Positions 1 through 7,428 are shown, numbered from the stretch's first letter. The stretch is DNA of 12,725 bases from Candidatus Aenigmatarchaeota archaeon (GCA_017609145.1 JAFCEM010000024.1:1-12725); one strand, 5' to 3'. The notes: generated from the sequence alone by a model not told the origin. Translations and numbers: made by a program.

Positions 1-327
1 CTGTACGAATTTGTTAAGAAGAAAGCCCAGTCGCTCGGGAAGATAGGCTATATAGAAAGCATACCATCATTCGGGTTCAGGGGACCATCGGCTCTCTTTG
101 CAGCAACAGTTACTGACAAGCCGGTTGGCCTCTGTGTCTTCAGGAGAAGGGAACATTTAGACATAACAATAAGGACAAGGGACCCGAAGCTGAATCTAGG
201 AAAAATAGCAGAGCAGGCAGCGGATGATGTGGGTGGCTCAGGTGGCGGTCTTGCACATGCTGCAGGGGCACGGATACCCATGAATAGCCTGCAGAAATTT
301 CTGAAAAGGATGAACAGAACTATATAA
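1..327 (+). CDS. DHH/RecJ-like phosphoesterase, C-terminal part (DHHA1 domain)
   Basis: The window opens inside this gene; 108 codons remain before a TAA stop. The visible part matches the DHHA1 substrate-binding domain of DHH-family phosphoesterases: residues about 78-91 read GGSGGGLAHAAGAR, the glycine-rich loop followed by the conserved H-A-A-G-A-R signature. In archaea such proteins are RecJ-like single-strand nucleases or nucleotide phosphodiesterases; the N-terminal DHH catalytic domain that would separate these lies outside the window. The loop has a GGG-L spacing before the His rather than the common GGH. The stop codon overlaps the TATA-like box of the next gene, so the downstream glycosyltransferase probably has its own promoter rather than sharing a transcript. 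Family assignment is fairly sure; the exact substrate is not. Confidence 0.8.
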   Translation: MYEFVKKKAQSLGKIGYIESIPSFGFRGPSALFAATVTDKPVGLCVFRRREHLDITIRTRDPKLNLGKIAEQAADDVGGSGGGLAHAAGARIPMNSLQKFLKRMNRTI

Positions 328-328
328 A
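319..328 (+). promoter_or_regulatory. TATA-like box for the glycosyltransferase
   Basis: The run CTATATAAAT lies over the stop codon of the upstream gene and is centred about 27 bases before the ATG at 350. That spacing predicts a transcript starting at or next to the start codon, that is, leaderless. No good Shine-Dalgarno sequence precedes this ATG, which fits. Confidence 0.5.
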
Positions 329-349
329 TGGAAAAGAGAGATATAAATA

Positions 350-1459
350 ATGATAAAAATGGAACAGAAATCTTCTGACATGAAAATAGGCATACTGGCT
401 TCTGAGCTCCCTCCAGCCAATACAAATGGAACAGAGGTGCAGACAGCAAGGCTTGCCAAAGAACTGGGAAAAATACACGATGTGACACTCTTTGCAAGAA
501 AGGGTTCCGGGCACAATGCCAATGGCTTTACCTTGAAGGAATTCAGATACATAAACTTTCCGGGGATTGGCTTCATGTCGCACATAAACTTTGCAATCAG
601 GGCCATTAAAAAAGCGAAACCAGATATTCTCCAGTGCATGCAACTCACCCCTAACGGTTATGCTGGTGTTCTGGCTAAAAAGAAGTTTGGCATACCTATA
701 GCTGCTTGGGTAAGGGGTGGTGACTGGTATTTCGCCAAAAGGGAATATTTTGGAAAGAGGATAATATCCAGGGTCATTAACCAGTCTGATATAATATTCA
801 CCCAGACAGAAAAAATACACCAGGAGATACTGGATGAGTATCCCGACGCCAGAATAACAGTCATACACAACGGGGTTGATACCAGTACTGAATCAATAAA
901 CCCAGATGAAAACAAATTCAGGATAATATATGTAAGCAACTTTCTGAAAAGAAAGGGCACAGAACACCTGCTTCATGTCACGAAAAGACTGGGAAGAAAA
1001 TATAGTTTAACACTGGTTGGTGACGGCCCTGAAAAGAAAAAAATGCAAAGGCTGGCCAAAAAAATTGAACTGGATGCCCGGTTTGTTGGTAAAGTACCCC
1101 ATAAAAGGATAAATGATTATCTCAGAAAGGCTTCTATGCTTGTTCTTCCCTCCATAGAGGGGGAAGGTCTGCCCAATGTCATCCTTGAGGCAATGTCCAT
1201 AGGACTCCCTACAGTGGCTACAGATGTCGGTGGCCTGTCTGATGTCATTGCAAACAAAAAGACCGGTATTATAGTCAGGCCCGAAAGAGATGATGAATTA
1301 TACGAAGCGATAAATATGCTGACGGAGGATGATGCACTCAGAAAAAATATCTCCAGAAACGCATTCATGCAGAGCAAAAAGTATTCCTGGCCCATAGTCA
1401 TCAAAAAACTGGAGAAGGAATACGCCAAGATTTTGAAATCTAGTCTTTCACCGCTTTGA
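350..1459 (+). CDS. Glycosyltransferase family 4 (GT-B fold)
   Basis: A 369-residue protein that should transfer a sugar from an activated nucleotide-sugar donor to a glycan or lipid acceptor on the cytoplasmic face of the membrane. The N-terminal half carries the family opening: P21-P22-A-N-T-N-G-T-E-V, then an A-x-x-L sequence, as in GT4 enzymes with a glycine loop near the acceptor site. The C-terminal donor-binding half has FLKRKG (198-203), LVGDGP (222-227) and the retaining-GT E-x7-E motif with E272 and E280 (EGLPNVILE), followed by ATDVGG (300-295 region). There are no membrane helices. ATG at 350, 359 or 380 could be the start; 380 aligns best with the family, while the TATA spacing favours 350. 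It overlaps the opposing methyltransferase by 20 bases at the 3' end. Acceptor and sugar cannot be told from sequence. Confidence 0.88.
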   Translation: MIKMEQKSSDMKIGILASELPPANTNGTEVQTARLAKELGKIHDVTLFARKGSGHNANGFTLKEFRYINFPGIGFMSHINFAIRAIKKAKPDILQCMQLTPNGYAGVLAKKKFGIPIAAWVRGGDWYFAKREYFGKRIISRVINQSDIIFTQTEKIHQEILDEYPDARITVIHNGVDTSTESINPDENKFRIIYVSNFLKRKGTEHLLHVTKRLGRKYSLTLVGDGPEKKKMQRLAKKIELDARFVGKVPHKRINDYLRKASMLVLPSIEGEGLPNVILEAMSIGLPTVATDVGGLSDVIANKKTGIIVRPERDDELYEAINMLTEDDALRKNISRNAFMQSKKYSWPIVIKKLEKEYAKILKSSLSPL

Positions 1460-1898
1460 GCACAATATAGAGTTCATACTTTTTCCAGAATCTTATCGAA
1501 CCTCTTTTGTAGCTTTTTCTAACAATATCAAAATTAAGATTAACCTTTATTGCAGTTCTGTCTTTCACAGCGACCGGTGCTGAGGGATTCAAATTCTCAA
1601 ACCATTCGGTTTTGAAATCATGGAGATGGTAGGGATTATATAATATAGTACTTCTTCCTACTGGAATTTTTATATGCACCAGGGCCCCGGGCTTGCATAT
1701 TCTCCATGTCTCTTCCATTACTTTCAGTGGTTTTTCCAAGTGCTCCAATACGTGAAACATTATTACTTCATCAACAGTGTTATCTTCAAAAGGATAAGGA
1801 AAAACATTAAGGTCATGATTTATATCACCAAAATCATTTATATTTACGGACTTGAAACCAGTAATTTCTCCTTTCAAACCACCCAGATCAATTTTCAT
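1440..1898 (-). CDS. Small class I SAM-dependent methyltransferase
   Basis: A 152-residue protein of the short methyltransferase type often found in surface polysaccharide clusters. It begins directly with a motif-I strand (KIDLGGL, residues 2-8, where DLGCG-like is usual), then an acidic strand end (VNINDFGDINHDL), the PYPFEDNTVDEV loop (35-45), HVLEHLEKP (49-57, motif IV region) and RICKPGALVHIKIP (66-79, post-motif). This order and spacing is complete for the type, so the short length is not a truncation. The TAG stop falls inside the end of the convergent glycosyltransferase gene. A strong ribosome site lies 5-11 bases upstream. The neighbouring glycosyltransferase suggests a glycan substrate, but this is inference from context. 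Confidence 0.82.
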   Translation of the reverse strand: MKIDLGGLKGEITGFKSVNINDFGDINHDLNVFPYPFEDNTVDEVIMFHVLEHLEKPLKVMEETWRICKPGALVHIKIPVGRSTILYNPYHLHDFKTEWFENLNPSAPVAVKDRTAIKVNLNFDIVRKSYKRGSIRFWKKYELYIVLKAVKD

Positions 1899-1903
1899 TT
1901 TTT

Positions 1904-1910
1904 ACCTCCC
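1904..1910 (-). promoter_or_regulatory. Shine-Dalgarno of the methyltransferase gene
   Basis: Read on the minus strand this is GGGAGGT, 5 bases before the ATG at 1898. It is one of the few strong Shine-Dalgarno sites in the window and fixes this start. A TATA-like TTAAATAC lies on the same strand near 1930-1937. Confidence 0.7.
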
Positions 1911-2009
1911 TTTTTGCGGGTTTTCCATATGTATTTAACGGAAAGATTAAAATATAAATGTAACACCGATTCCTGATAATAAATTCTGAAAAATAAACGG
2001 GTTGATATA

Positions 2010-2426
2010 ATGGAAAAGGATTTGGAACGCCTCGTAAGCATGGGCACGGAGCTGCACGGGCACTACGGCGCATTCATGGTTGTGGGTATCAGAATGGGCC
2101 TGCTGGCGCTTGAGAAACTGGAGAGCAAAGGTCAGTTTGACCTCAGGGCCGTGTCAGAGGCTGGGAACAGAACACCACTTTCCTGCCTTAACGATGGCAT
2201 CCAGATAGCAACAGGATGCACGCTCGGCAAGGGTAACATAACTGTGCTTGACAAAGACACCCCTGCCGTGACATTTGAAACAAAAAGCGGCAGAGGTGTA
2301 AGGATAGAGCTCGTGCCGGAAGTGAGGCAGAAAATTTTCTCGTGGTTCAGGGAAGAAGACGGTGAAAAGACTGCTGACAGGATACTGAAAATGTCCAATG
2401 AGGAGCTCTTTGACCTGAAACAATGA
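2010..2426 (+). CDS. FmdE-family protein (domain only, no zinc ribbon)
   Basis: A 138-residue protein matching the FmdE domain (named from formylmethanofuran dehydrogenase operons). The opening HGH (16-18) is followed by the typical GIRMGLLALEKL helix (26-37), and the second signature is SCLNDGIQIATGC-TLGKGNI (58-77) with C59, D62, C70 and K74. The usual Cys after HGH (HGHLCPG) is replaced: here HGHYGAF. The C-terminal zinc-ribbon seen in longer FmdE proteins is absent. FmdE domains are widespread in archaea and bacteria without methanogenesis, and nothing else here points to that pathway, so the biochemical role is unknown. TATA-like runs lie near 1949-1959 and 1976-1986; a weak GGTTGAT precedes the ATG. 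It ends 3 bases from the convergent membrane-protein gene. Confidence 0.82.
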   Translation: MEKDLERLVSMGTELHGHYGAFMVVGIRMGLLALEKLESKGQFDLRAVSEAGNRTPLSCLNDGIQIATGCTLGKGNITVLDKDTPAVTFETKSGRGVRIELVPEVRQKIFSWFREEDGEKTADRILKMSNEELFDLKQ

Positions 2427-2429
2427 ATT

Positions 2430-2864
2430 CTACGCATGCGGGTTGTTCACAAGCGCCACTGCTGCCAGGAAAAGCCAGAACAGGAGCAGTACAAGGAACG
2501 GGAGGATGTTTTTTTTCAGCACCCTGTTGGTTATCCACTTCGGCGCAAAGACTATCAGGGAATATATACCCACCATCATTATAACAGCATTCAGCAGGTT
2601 CATGCCAAAGAGTGGATTGTGAAAGATAATAACCTCCATTAGCAACGCATAGAGCATGGCGACTATGAACAAAGTGATGCTCCTGACCTTGACCCTGTAA
2701 ATCAGATAAGCGAAGAAAAGTCCGCTCAGTGTATACACAAAAGCACCCATAACATGACCGTTCACAGAGAGCCAGTAATTGAAGTCCCAGTTGAAGCCTG
2801 TCGTGAAGTCAACTATGAAATAGATTATTATGTAGAGGATAAGGTACTTGATGAATTCGGGCAT
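2430..2864 (-). CDS. Hypothetical membrane protein with five predicted helices
   Basis: I do not recognise the family. The 144 residues contain five hydrophobic stretches suited to membrane helices: about 7-24, 35-56, 62-81, 88-107 and 119-139. Polar or charged connections are short (Arg/Lys-rich near 57-61 and 113-117). The N-terminus carries two aromatic-rich segments (WDFNYW around 26-31), and HNPLFGMN lies near 82-89. The gene follows RqcH on the same strand after a 40-base gap, but that gap contains its own TATA-like box with spacing suited to a leaderless start at 2864, so independent transcription is possible. Stop is TAG; reading past it would run far into the opposing fmdE-like gene, so the stop is genuine. 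Confidence 0.72.
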   Translation of the reverse strand: MPEFIKYLILYIIIYFIVDFTTGFNWDFNYWLSVNGHVMGAFVYTLSGLFFAYLIYRVKVRSITLFIVAMLYALLMEVIIFHNPLFGMNLLNAVIMMVGIYSLIVFAPKWITNRVLKKNILPFLVLLLFWLFLAAVALVNNPHA

Positions 2865-2886
2865 GATTATAATTGGTATTCGGGTT

Positions 2887-2898
2887 ATTAATTAATAT
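2887..2898 (-). promoter_or_regulatory. TATA-like box for the five-helix membrane protein
   Basis: On the minus strand the run ATATTAATTAAT lies between the RqcH stop and the ATG at 2864, centred about 28 bases upstream. No Shine-Dalgarno is visible before this ATG, which fits a leaderless transcript. Confidence 0.4.
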
Positions 2899-2904
2899 CA
2901 GAGA

Positions 2905-4974
2905 TCAGAAGTCCCTTGCGCTTTCGATGATGTCGCCCATGCCCGAAGGTATGACGTTCTGGATGTCCTCAAGCGAGACCTTCTCTATGAGGTACTTGTC
3001 CTCAGGCCTTGCCTTTATGAGAATCCTGTTCCTTATGGCTCTTGCAAGCTCGACAGCCTTCTTGAAGCCGGGCTTGATTGTAACGAAATAGTCCGAATTC
3101 TTCCTTATGGGCATCAGGGGTCCGGAGATGACCTGTGCGAAGCCTCTTTCCCTGTCCACCTTCACGCCTATGCACAGCTTGAGCTCCACGTTCCTGTACC
3201 ATTCCCTTTCGCCTTCTATCATGAACGAGCCCTTGTCAAGGTACTGGCCGGACGGCGGGGTTTTTGTTACCCTGTCCGCAGTGACAGAGAATATGTCAAC
3301 CGCACCGAGCCCCCTGCCCCATGCCTTGCTATTAGCCGCGGCGAATTCCGCCGCCTCTTTCTTGGTATCGTCGGGTATTTCTTCAAGCTCGGATGGGCTC
3401 AGGTCCTCTCCTATCCTCTTTATCACAACGAAAGCGGCCCCGGGTATGTCAGCATGGAATATCAGCTCTTTTGGTTCCGTCTGCTTCTTTATCAACATCT
3501 CATTCTGTTCCGCGTCCCTGCCAGCAATCACCAACAACCCGTCAGAGGAAAAGAACCATTTGAACTTTTCGTACCAGAGCTTCTTCATGGGCTTCGGCTC
3601 CTGCTGTATTGCAGGTTCTGCGGGCTGTGCATAAAGCGGGATTGTCTCTTTTGTCTTCACGAACAGCGGGCTTTTCGGCTCTGGCTGCGAGACAGCTTCT
3701 TCAAGCCTCTGCTCCTGGGTTTCCATTGCCTCCTCAACACCAGACATTTTCTTCCTTGCCCACTTCGCATCTTCGTAATACTTTGCGGCGTTTTCCTCAG
3801 GGCTCTGCCTTATGTCAATCTCGACATCCTTCCCGCCGAGCTCCATCACGACAATGCCGTCACCTTCCCTTATTTCCTTTACGACATCACCCTCGGCTTC
3901 CTGCCTCAGCCTCTCCTTTATCTCAGGCCAGGGAATGCCCATGTCCTTGGCTTTCCTTATACCATTAAGCACGTCCTCGACAGTGCTGTAATAGTTGTAA
4001 ATCAGGTCGGCCTTCTCCTTTGATTCACTCTCTATCCTTTCCCACTTCTCTTTGGTCTCTTCCTGGTGCTCTATTATACTCTTAATCCTTTCCTTCTGCT
4101 TCTCAAAAACGACCTTCTTTTCCTCCTCGACTACCTGTATGGCCTGTTCCGAAAAGAAATCATCAAGGGCCCCGGAGAAGCTTTCAGCTTCCTTGCCCTT
4201 GCCGTAGATTTCCAGAGGGAATGGCGAAGCGAAGTTGTCATAAACCACCGGCTTTGGCTTCATTTTGCCTATTGTTTCAATGACCTTGTGTATCTTCAGC
4301 GCCTGTTCAAGCCCAACCCCTTTAGCATCGGCTTTGCTGTCCACCCCTGCGCGTTTGCATACTTCTGCAGCATACACAGGCCCGAGTCCGAGCGAAGTCG
4401 CGAGGTAAGCAGCAAGGGCCTTGTCCGATTTCATCATGGATTTCCTGAGCTCATCAAAATCCATCCTGAATGGGTTGAACACATAAGGCGGGTACTTGTA
4501 GACCTCCTTGGCCTTTATGGTTCTGGTCTTCCATTTCTGTATTTCGAGCGGCATTATTATGTTGTGCGACTTGTCGCAGAGTATGGTGTTGCCTGGGCGG
4601 AATAGCTCGAATATGAGTATGTTGTCCGGCGTAGAAAGCTCCACTATCCTGTCAAAACCGTACTGCTCCACGTTGGTTACCTTCTTTCCCATCAGGTGCT
4701 TTCGCAGGAACATGCAGAAGTTGGGCGGCTCCTGTGGAACAGCTTTTTTGCGCTTCGTAAGGAAAATCTTGTTGCTATCAACATAGAGCCAAAAAGCACC
4801 CTTTCCGGAGTTGAATATTTCGAATAGCAACTGTTTCGTGCCCGCGCGGCCATACTGGTATATCTTCCTGAAGACCCCTCCAATCAATGCCTCACGCAGT
4901 TCCCTGACCAGGAACCGTATGTCCAGTGACGAAATCTCCGTTTTTTCTCTCATCGTTTCAGCTTCTCCATCCAT
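2905..4974 (-). CDS. rqcH: RqcH/Rqc2/NEMF homologue (NFACT protein), ribosome quality control
   Basis: A 689-residue archaeal NFACT protein. Members bind the obstructed large ribosomal subunit carrying peptidyl-tRNA; bacterial RqcH and eukaryotic Rqc2 recruit tRNA to add C-terminal tails to the stalled chain. Order of parts: NFACT-N (about 14-180) with the D108-R109 pair in GFDRIVEL that matches the conserved Asp/Arg needed for tail synthesis in RqcH; a helix-hairpin-helix segment (about 183-240); charged coiled-coil arms (about 265-335 and 395-430); a Pro-rich linker (431-463); and NFACT-R (about 465-600) with WYEKFKWFFSSDG and the later KTPPSGQYLDKGSF segment. The C-terminal NFACT-C region continues to 689. 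Start is uncertain: ATG 4974 or ATG 4953 (residue 8); the latter has a GGAG 12 bases upstream and fits the TATA box near 4995 better. No helices or signal. Confidence 0.92.
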   Translation of the reverse strand: MDGEAETMREKTEISSLDIRFLVRELREALIGGVFRKIYQYGRAGTKQLLFEIFNSGKGAFWLYVDSNKIFLTKRKKAVPQEPPNFCMFLRKHLMGKKVTNVEQYGFDRIVELSTPDNILIFELFRPGNTILCDKSHNIIMPLEIQKWKTRTIKAKEVYKYPPYVFNPFRMDFDELRKSMMKSDKALAAYLATSLGLGPVYAAEVCKRAGVDSKADAKGVGLEQALKIHKVIETIGKMKPKPVVYDNFASPFPLEIYGKGKEAESFSGALDDFFSEQAIQVVEEEKKVVFEKQKERIKSIIEHQEETKEKWERIESESKEKADLIYNYYSTVEDVLNGIRKAKDMGIPWPEIKERLRQEAEGDVVKEIREGDGIVVMELGGKDVEIDIRQSPEENAAKYYEDAKWARKKMSGVEEAMETQEQRLEEAVSQPEPKSPLFVKTKETIPLYAQPAEPAIQQEPKPMKKLWYEKFKWFFSSDGLLVIAGRDAEQNEMLIKKQTEPKELIFHADIPGAAFVVIKRIGEDLSPSELEEIPDDTKKEAAEFAAANSKAWGRGLGAVDIFSVTADRVTKTPPSGQYLDKGSFMIEGEREWYRNVELKLCIGVKVDRERGFAQVISGPLMPIRKNSDYFVTIKPGFKKAVELARAIRNRILIKARPEDKYLIEKVSLEDIQNVIPSGMGDIIESARDF

Positions 4975-4986
4975 AGAAAAAGATTG

Positions 4987-5003
4987 TTTTTAAAATATTT
5001 ATT
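4987..5003 (-). promoter_or_regulatory. TATA-like box for rqcH
   Basis: Minus-strand AT-rich run (AATAAATATTTTAAAA) centred near 4995. With the usual archaeal spacing of about 25 bases transcription would begin near 4970, just inside the first possible ATG (4974) and ahead of the second (4953), which favours the shorter protein. Confidence 0.45.
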
Positions 5004-5014
5004 AGGAAAAACGA

Positions 5015-5024
5015 CTATATTAAA
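5015..5024 (+). promoter_or_regulatory. TATA-like box for the broken lipoprotein gene
   Basis: CTATATTAAA is centred about 22 bases before the ATG at 5042, in the 67-base divergent region shared with rqcH. It suggests that the gene was or is transcribed leaderless. Confidence 0.4.
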
Positions 5025-5041
5025 CACAAAAAACCCTTGCA

Positions 5042-5279
5042 ATGTTTGGACTGCTGATGTCGATAATTCTTGTGGCAGGATGTACTGCACCCGGGAACGG
5101 GGAGATGGTGATGAAACGGAAAATTGCGGTTCAGGTGGTCAGTTTCAAACCTGCACGGACCATAACAAGATGGACTACCCGGTCCAGAGCCTTGGGATAA
5201 ACAACTCCTGCACGGATTCAACTGCTCTGTCTTTGGATACTATGGCGGCTGCGACGAAGGCAGATGCAAAGACCTGTAA
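5042..5279 (+). pseudogene. Small Cys-rich lipoprotein, broken by two apparent one-base losses
   Basis: No single frame gives a sensible protein, but three frames join into one. Frame 2 from ATG 5042 gives a short lipoprotein signal, MFGLLMSIILVAGC, ending in a lipobox (LVAG-C14) followed by TAPGNG. Frame 1 then continues with acidic and Cys-containing sequence (DGDETENCGSGG, FQTCTDHNK, INNSC). Frame 3 finishes with NCSVFGYYGGCDEGRCKDL and TAA. The first junction sits at the GGGG run near 5099-5102, the second near 5219-5222; adding one base at each restores an open frame of about 80 codons. The product would be anchored outside the cell by lipid on Cys14, with about six further cysteines. 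It could be a true pseudogene, or an intact gene with two sequence errors. The family is not recognised beyond its lipoprotein character. Confidence 0.6.
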
Positions 5280-5285
5280 TTAAAA

Positions 5286-5295
5286 CAATTTATTT
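5286..5295 (+). promoter_or_regulatory. TATA-like box for the TatD gene
   Basis: CAATTTATTT is centred about 26 bases before the ATG at 5316, with no Shine-Dalgarno between, as expected for a leaderless message. Confidence 0.45.
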
Positions 5296-5315
5296 CATTT
5301 TCCGAAAGAATTAGC

Positions 5316-6113
5316 ATGATTGATACACACTGCCATCTTGAGCAGAAGGATTACGATGGCAAAAGGGACGCTTTAATAGCGAAGTGCATAGCGTCAGGGC
5401 TCAAGGCCGTGGTAACCTGTTGCGCCAGGCCGCAGGACTTTGCCCTTACAATGGACATAGCCGGAAAACACCCTAATTTTGTCTTTCCAGTAGCAGGAAT
5501 ACATCCCGAATTCATCAAAGAGGTCACCCCGGAAGAGACCGAAACCTTTCTTGAGATCATAAAAAGGAACAGAGATAGGATAGTTGGAATAGGAGAAACA
5601 GGGCTCGATTACAACTGGATAAAGGAAACTGAATGGAGGAAGAAACAGAAGGAGCTTTTCATCAGGATGATTCGTTTTGCGAAGAGGCTGAAAAAACCGC
5701 TTGTCATACACGCAAGAAATTCTCCAGGCGCAGAGGGGATGGATGCTTATGAAGACTCGATTAATATTCTGGAGCAGGAAGGGGCAAAGTGTGTGCAACT
5801 TCACATGTTTGGGGCCAGTCAGCTCGTCCAAAAAGTCATTGACAACGACTGGCATGTTTCGCTGAATGCTATTGTGCTGCGCAGCAAGAAGCACAAGAAG
5901 ATTGCAAGGGACATGCCTTCAGACAGGCTTATGCTGGAAACGGATGCACCATGGCTTGCCCCTGAAGGCTGGGAATCGAAGACAAACGACCCGAGAGCGA
6001 TCATAACAGTGGCAGAGAAGATAGCTAAAATAAGGAAGACAGCCTTCGAAGAGCTCTGGCAACAGTGCGGTAGGAACGCAAAAGAATTCTTTGTTTTGCC
6101 TGTTAAAATATAG
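5316..6113 (+). CDS. TatD-family metal-dependent hydrolase
   Basis: A 265-residue TIM-barrel amidohydrolase-type enzyme of the TatD family; studied members are metal-dependent DNases or DNA-repair exonucleases. All metal ligands are visible: H5 and H7 in THCHL, E94 in GIGETGLD (91-98), H132 in PLVIHARN, H163 in QLHMFG and D210 in LETDAPWLAP (208-217). The spacing and length are those of the family, so the enzyme looks complete and active. The middle has the usual Q-x3-F helix (KKQKELFIRMI) before the fourth ligand. The TAG stop directly abuts the stop of the opposing DUF151 gene with no base between. The protein appears cytoplasmic. Whether the in vivo substrate is DNA cannot be read from sequence. 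Confidence 0.9.
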   Translation: MIDTHCHLEQKDYDGKRDALIAKCIASGLKAVVTCCARPQDFALTMDIAGKHPNFVFPVAGIHPEFIKEVTPEETETFLEIIKRNRDRIVGIGETGLDYNWIKETEWRKKQKELFIRMIRFAKRLKKPLVIHARNSPGAEGMDAYEDSINILEQEGAKCVQLHMFGASQLVQKVIDNDWHVSLNAIVLRSKKHKKIARDMPSDRLMLETDAPWLAPEGWESKTNDPRAIITVAEKIAKIRKTAFEELWQQCGRNAKEFFVLPVKI

Positions 6114-6650
6114 TCAGCAGATTGCCTGACCCTCTTCTTCCATCAACACATTACTGACGTAAATCGGAGCGTCCATTCTCACTGCAAGGGCAATGGCATC
6201 GCTGGGTCTTGCGTCCATTTCCAGAACCCTGTTACCATATTGAGTAATGAGGTTTGCATGGTATGTCCTGTTCTCAAGTGTGTTAATTTTCACCATAATA
6301 ATCTTTATATCAAAGGCTTCAAACTGGTTTTTCATGATGTCATGTACAAGGGGCCTGGTTGTTTTTATGCCCGCCATTCCGCTGTATATTGAGGTCGTCT
6401 GTTCTGTTGTCGTAACCATTGAAAGCCTTCTGCAACCATCTGTGAGGTAGATTAATCCCGGGTCAATAGTGATATCAGCTTCTGCAAAACCGTCTGTTGA
6501 AAGGGATGATATCTTTACCATGTCATTTTCCATGGTATACATATAAAGTCCGTTTATGCTGTTCCCCAGAAACATGCCAAGGAAAAACGTAGCTGCGACA
6601 ACTATCATTACCAGCGTTACTTTCCTGTTTGAGCTTTCTTTTCTTTTCAT
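6114..6650 (-). CDS. Membrane-anchored bifunctional-nuclease (DUF151) protein
   Basis: A 178-residue protein with an N-terminal membrane anchor (about 11-33, after a basic start MKRK) and a bifunctional nuclease domain (DUF151) from about 45 on. Family signatures are clear: DGCRRLSMVT (71-80), TTRPLVHDIM (97-106), then EMDARPSDAIALAVRMDAPIYV (144-165), which is nearly consensus. Family members elsewhere are cytoplasmic and were described in plants as having DNase/RNase activity. Here the domain should face outside the cell or be held at the membrane. It overlaps the upstream Lon-like gene by an ATGA, so the two are translated together. Residues 24-38 (LGMFLGN...YMY) resemble the same region of the Lon-like partner. 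Family call is sure; topology and nuclease activity are inferred. Confidence 0.87.
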   Translation of the reverse strand: MKRKESSNRKVTLVMIVVAATFFLGMFLGNSINGLYMYTMENDMVKISSLSTDGFAEADITIDPGLIYLTDGCRRLSMVTTTEQTTSIYSGMAGIKTTRPLVHDIMKNQFEAFDIKIIMVKINTLENRTYHANLITQYGNRVLEMDARPSDAIALAVRMDAPIYVSNVLMEEEGQAIC

Positions 6651-7378
6651 GATATGAAATAATTCAGCGCTTCATTTATATTGTTAACCTCTATTATATT
6701 CAGCCCGGTTTCTTCAGCAACGTCTATTGTTTTGTAAACAACGCTGCAGTGCTCGACAAGCCCGTACCATTCACACTTAAGGTCATCCACAACTTCCTGT
6801 GTCTGTCCGGGCGGCACAAGGAAGGTGCTGATTCCCAGCTCTTTGCATGCCTGCGCCTTTGCGAGTATGCCTCCTACCTGTGTTATTTCACCATCCTGTT
6901 CTATTTTGCCGGTTATCGTGACATCCGTATTTATGCTCCTGTTTTCAACTGCTGCGATAGTTGCAATGGTTATTGCAGCACCGGCAGACGGCCCTTCTAT
7001 TACAGAGGCATTCGCTGTTACAGTATATACCAAGTCTAATGTCGAAAGGTTCTGGCCGAGCACATTCTCCGCAACAGTATATGCTGTTCTTATGGAATCC
7101 TGCGTATCTCCCCAGAAAAATATCCTGTCTATGTTAACGAGTATCTTACCTGTTCCTTCTATCGCCTGGACAGTCAGCGTGGTTGTAACGCCCTGGTCAT
7201 TCTCATCGACAGCGGGTATGGGTATTGAAGCAAGGCTGAATTCACTTAGATTCCCATAAACCACAGGATCTGTGGAGTAGAAATAAACATTACTCTCTGT
7301 ACCAAAAAGCATGCCAAGATAAAAGGAATTCACAAAGAATAGTATAAGCAGAATTGTGACTACCGCAAGTCTCTTCAT
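6647..7378 (-). CDS. Membrane-anchored Lon-type (S16) serine protease domain without ATPase
   Basis: A 243-residue protein consisting of an N-terminal membrane helix (about 4-26, after MKR) and a Lon proteolytic domain (about 65-210). The catalytic Ser131 lies in IEGPSAGAA (127-135), and K174 lies in QVGGILAKAQACKE (167-180); the 43-residue Ser-to-Lys distance equals that of E. coli Lon (679 and 722). There is no AAA+ module, so this is not classical LonB, which is a membrane ATPase-protease. Archaea have ATPase-free S16 relatives of this type, of unclear substrate. The domain probably faces outside. Two cysteines near 202 and 211 could form a disulfide. It leads a two-gene unit with the DUF151 protein (ATGA overlap). 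A TATA-like box lies 26 bases upstream. Confidence 0.88.
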   Translation of the reverse strand: MKRLAVVTILLILFFVNSFYLGMLFGTESNVYFYSTDPVVYGNLSEFSLASIPIPAVDENDQGVTTTLTVQAIEGTGKILVNIDRIFFWGDTQDSIRTAYTVAENVLGQNLSTLDLVYTVTANASVIEGPSAGAAITIATIAAVENRSINTDVTITGKIEQDGEITQVGGILAKAQACKELGISTFLVPPGQTQEVVDDLKCEWYGLVEHCSVVYKTIDVAEETGLNIIEVNNINEALNYFIS

Positions 7379-7398
7379 ACATCATTATTGTACGAAAT

Positions 7399-7408
7399 AG
7401 TATAAAAC
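7399..7408 (-). promoter_or_regulatory. TATA-like box for the Lon-like/DUF151 pair
   Basis: GTTTTATACT on the minus strand, centred about 26 bases before the ATG at 7378, gives a leaderless start. It lies in a 73-base divergent region shared with the methylthioadenosine phosphorylase gene. Confidence 0.5.
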
Positions 7409-7417
7409 ATAATCGGG

Positions 7418-7428
7418 TTATAAATTTA
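7418..7428 (+). promoter_or_regulatory. TATA-like box for the methylthioadenosine phosphorylase gene
   Basis: TTATAAATTTA is centred about 30 bases before the ATG at 7452, so the leader would be only a few bases. It lies back to back with the TATA-like box of the divergent Lon-like gene. Confidence 0.5.

Noticed and set aside
3107..4605. Several long open frames on the plus strand opposite rqcH
   Set aside because: They are antisense shadows of a well-supported gene, with no domain, promoter or ribosome site.
4984..5283. A 99-residue protein in frame 1 between rqcH and TatD
   Set aside because: Its N-terminal third is unlike any protein and it ignores the lipobox in frame 2 and the Cys-rich end in frame 3; the joined reading is better.
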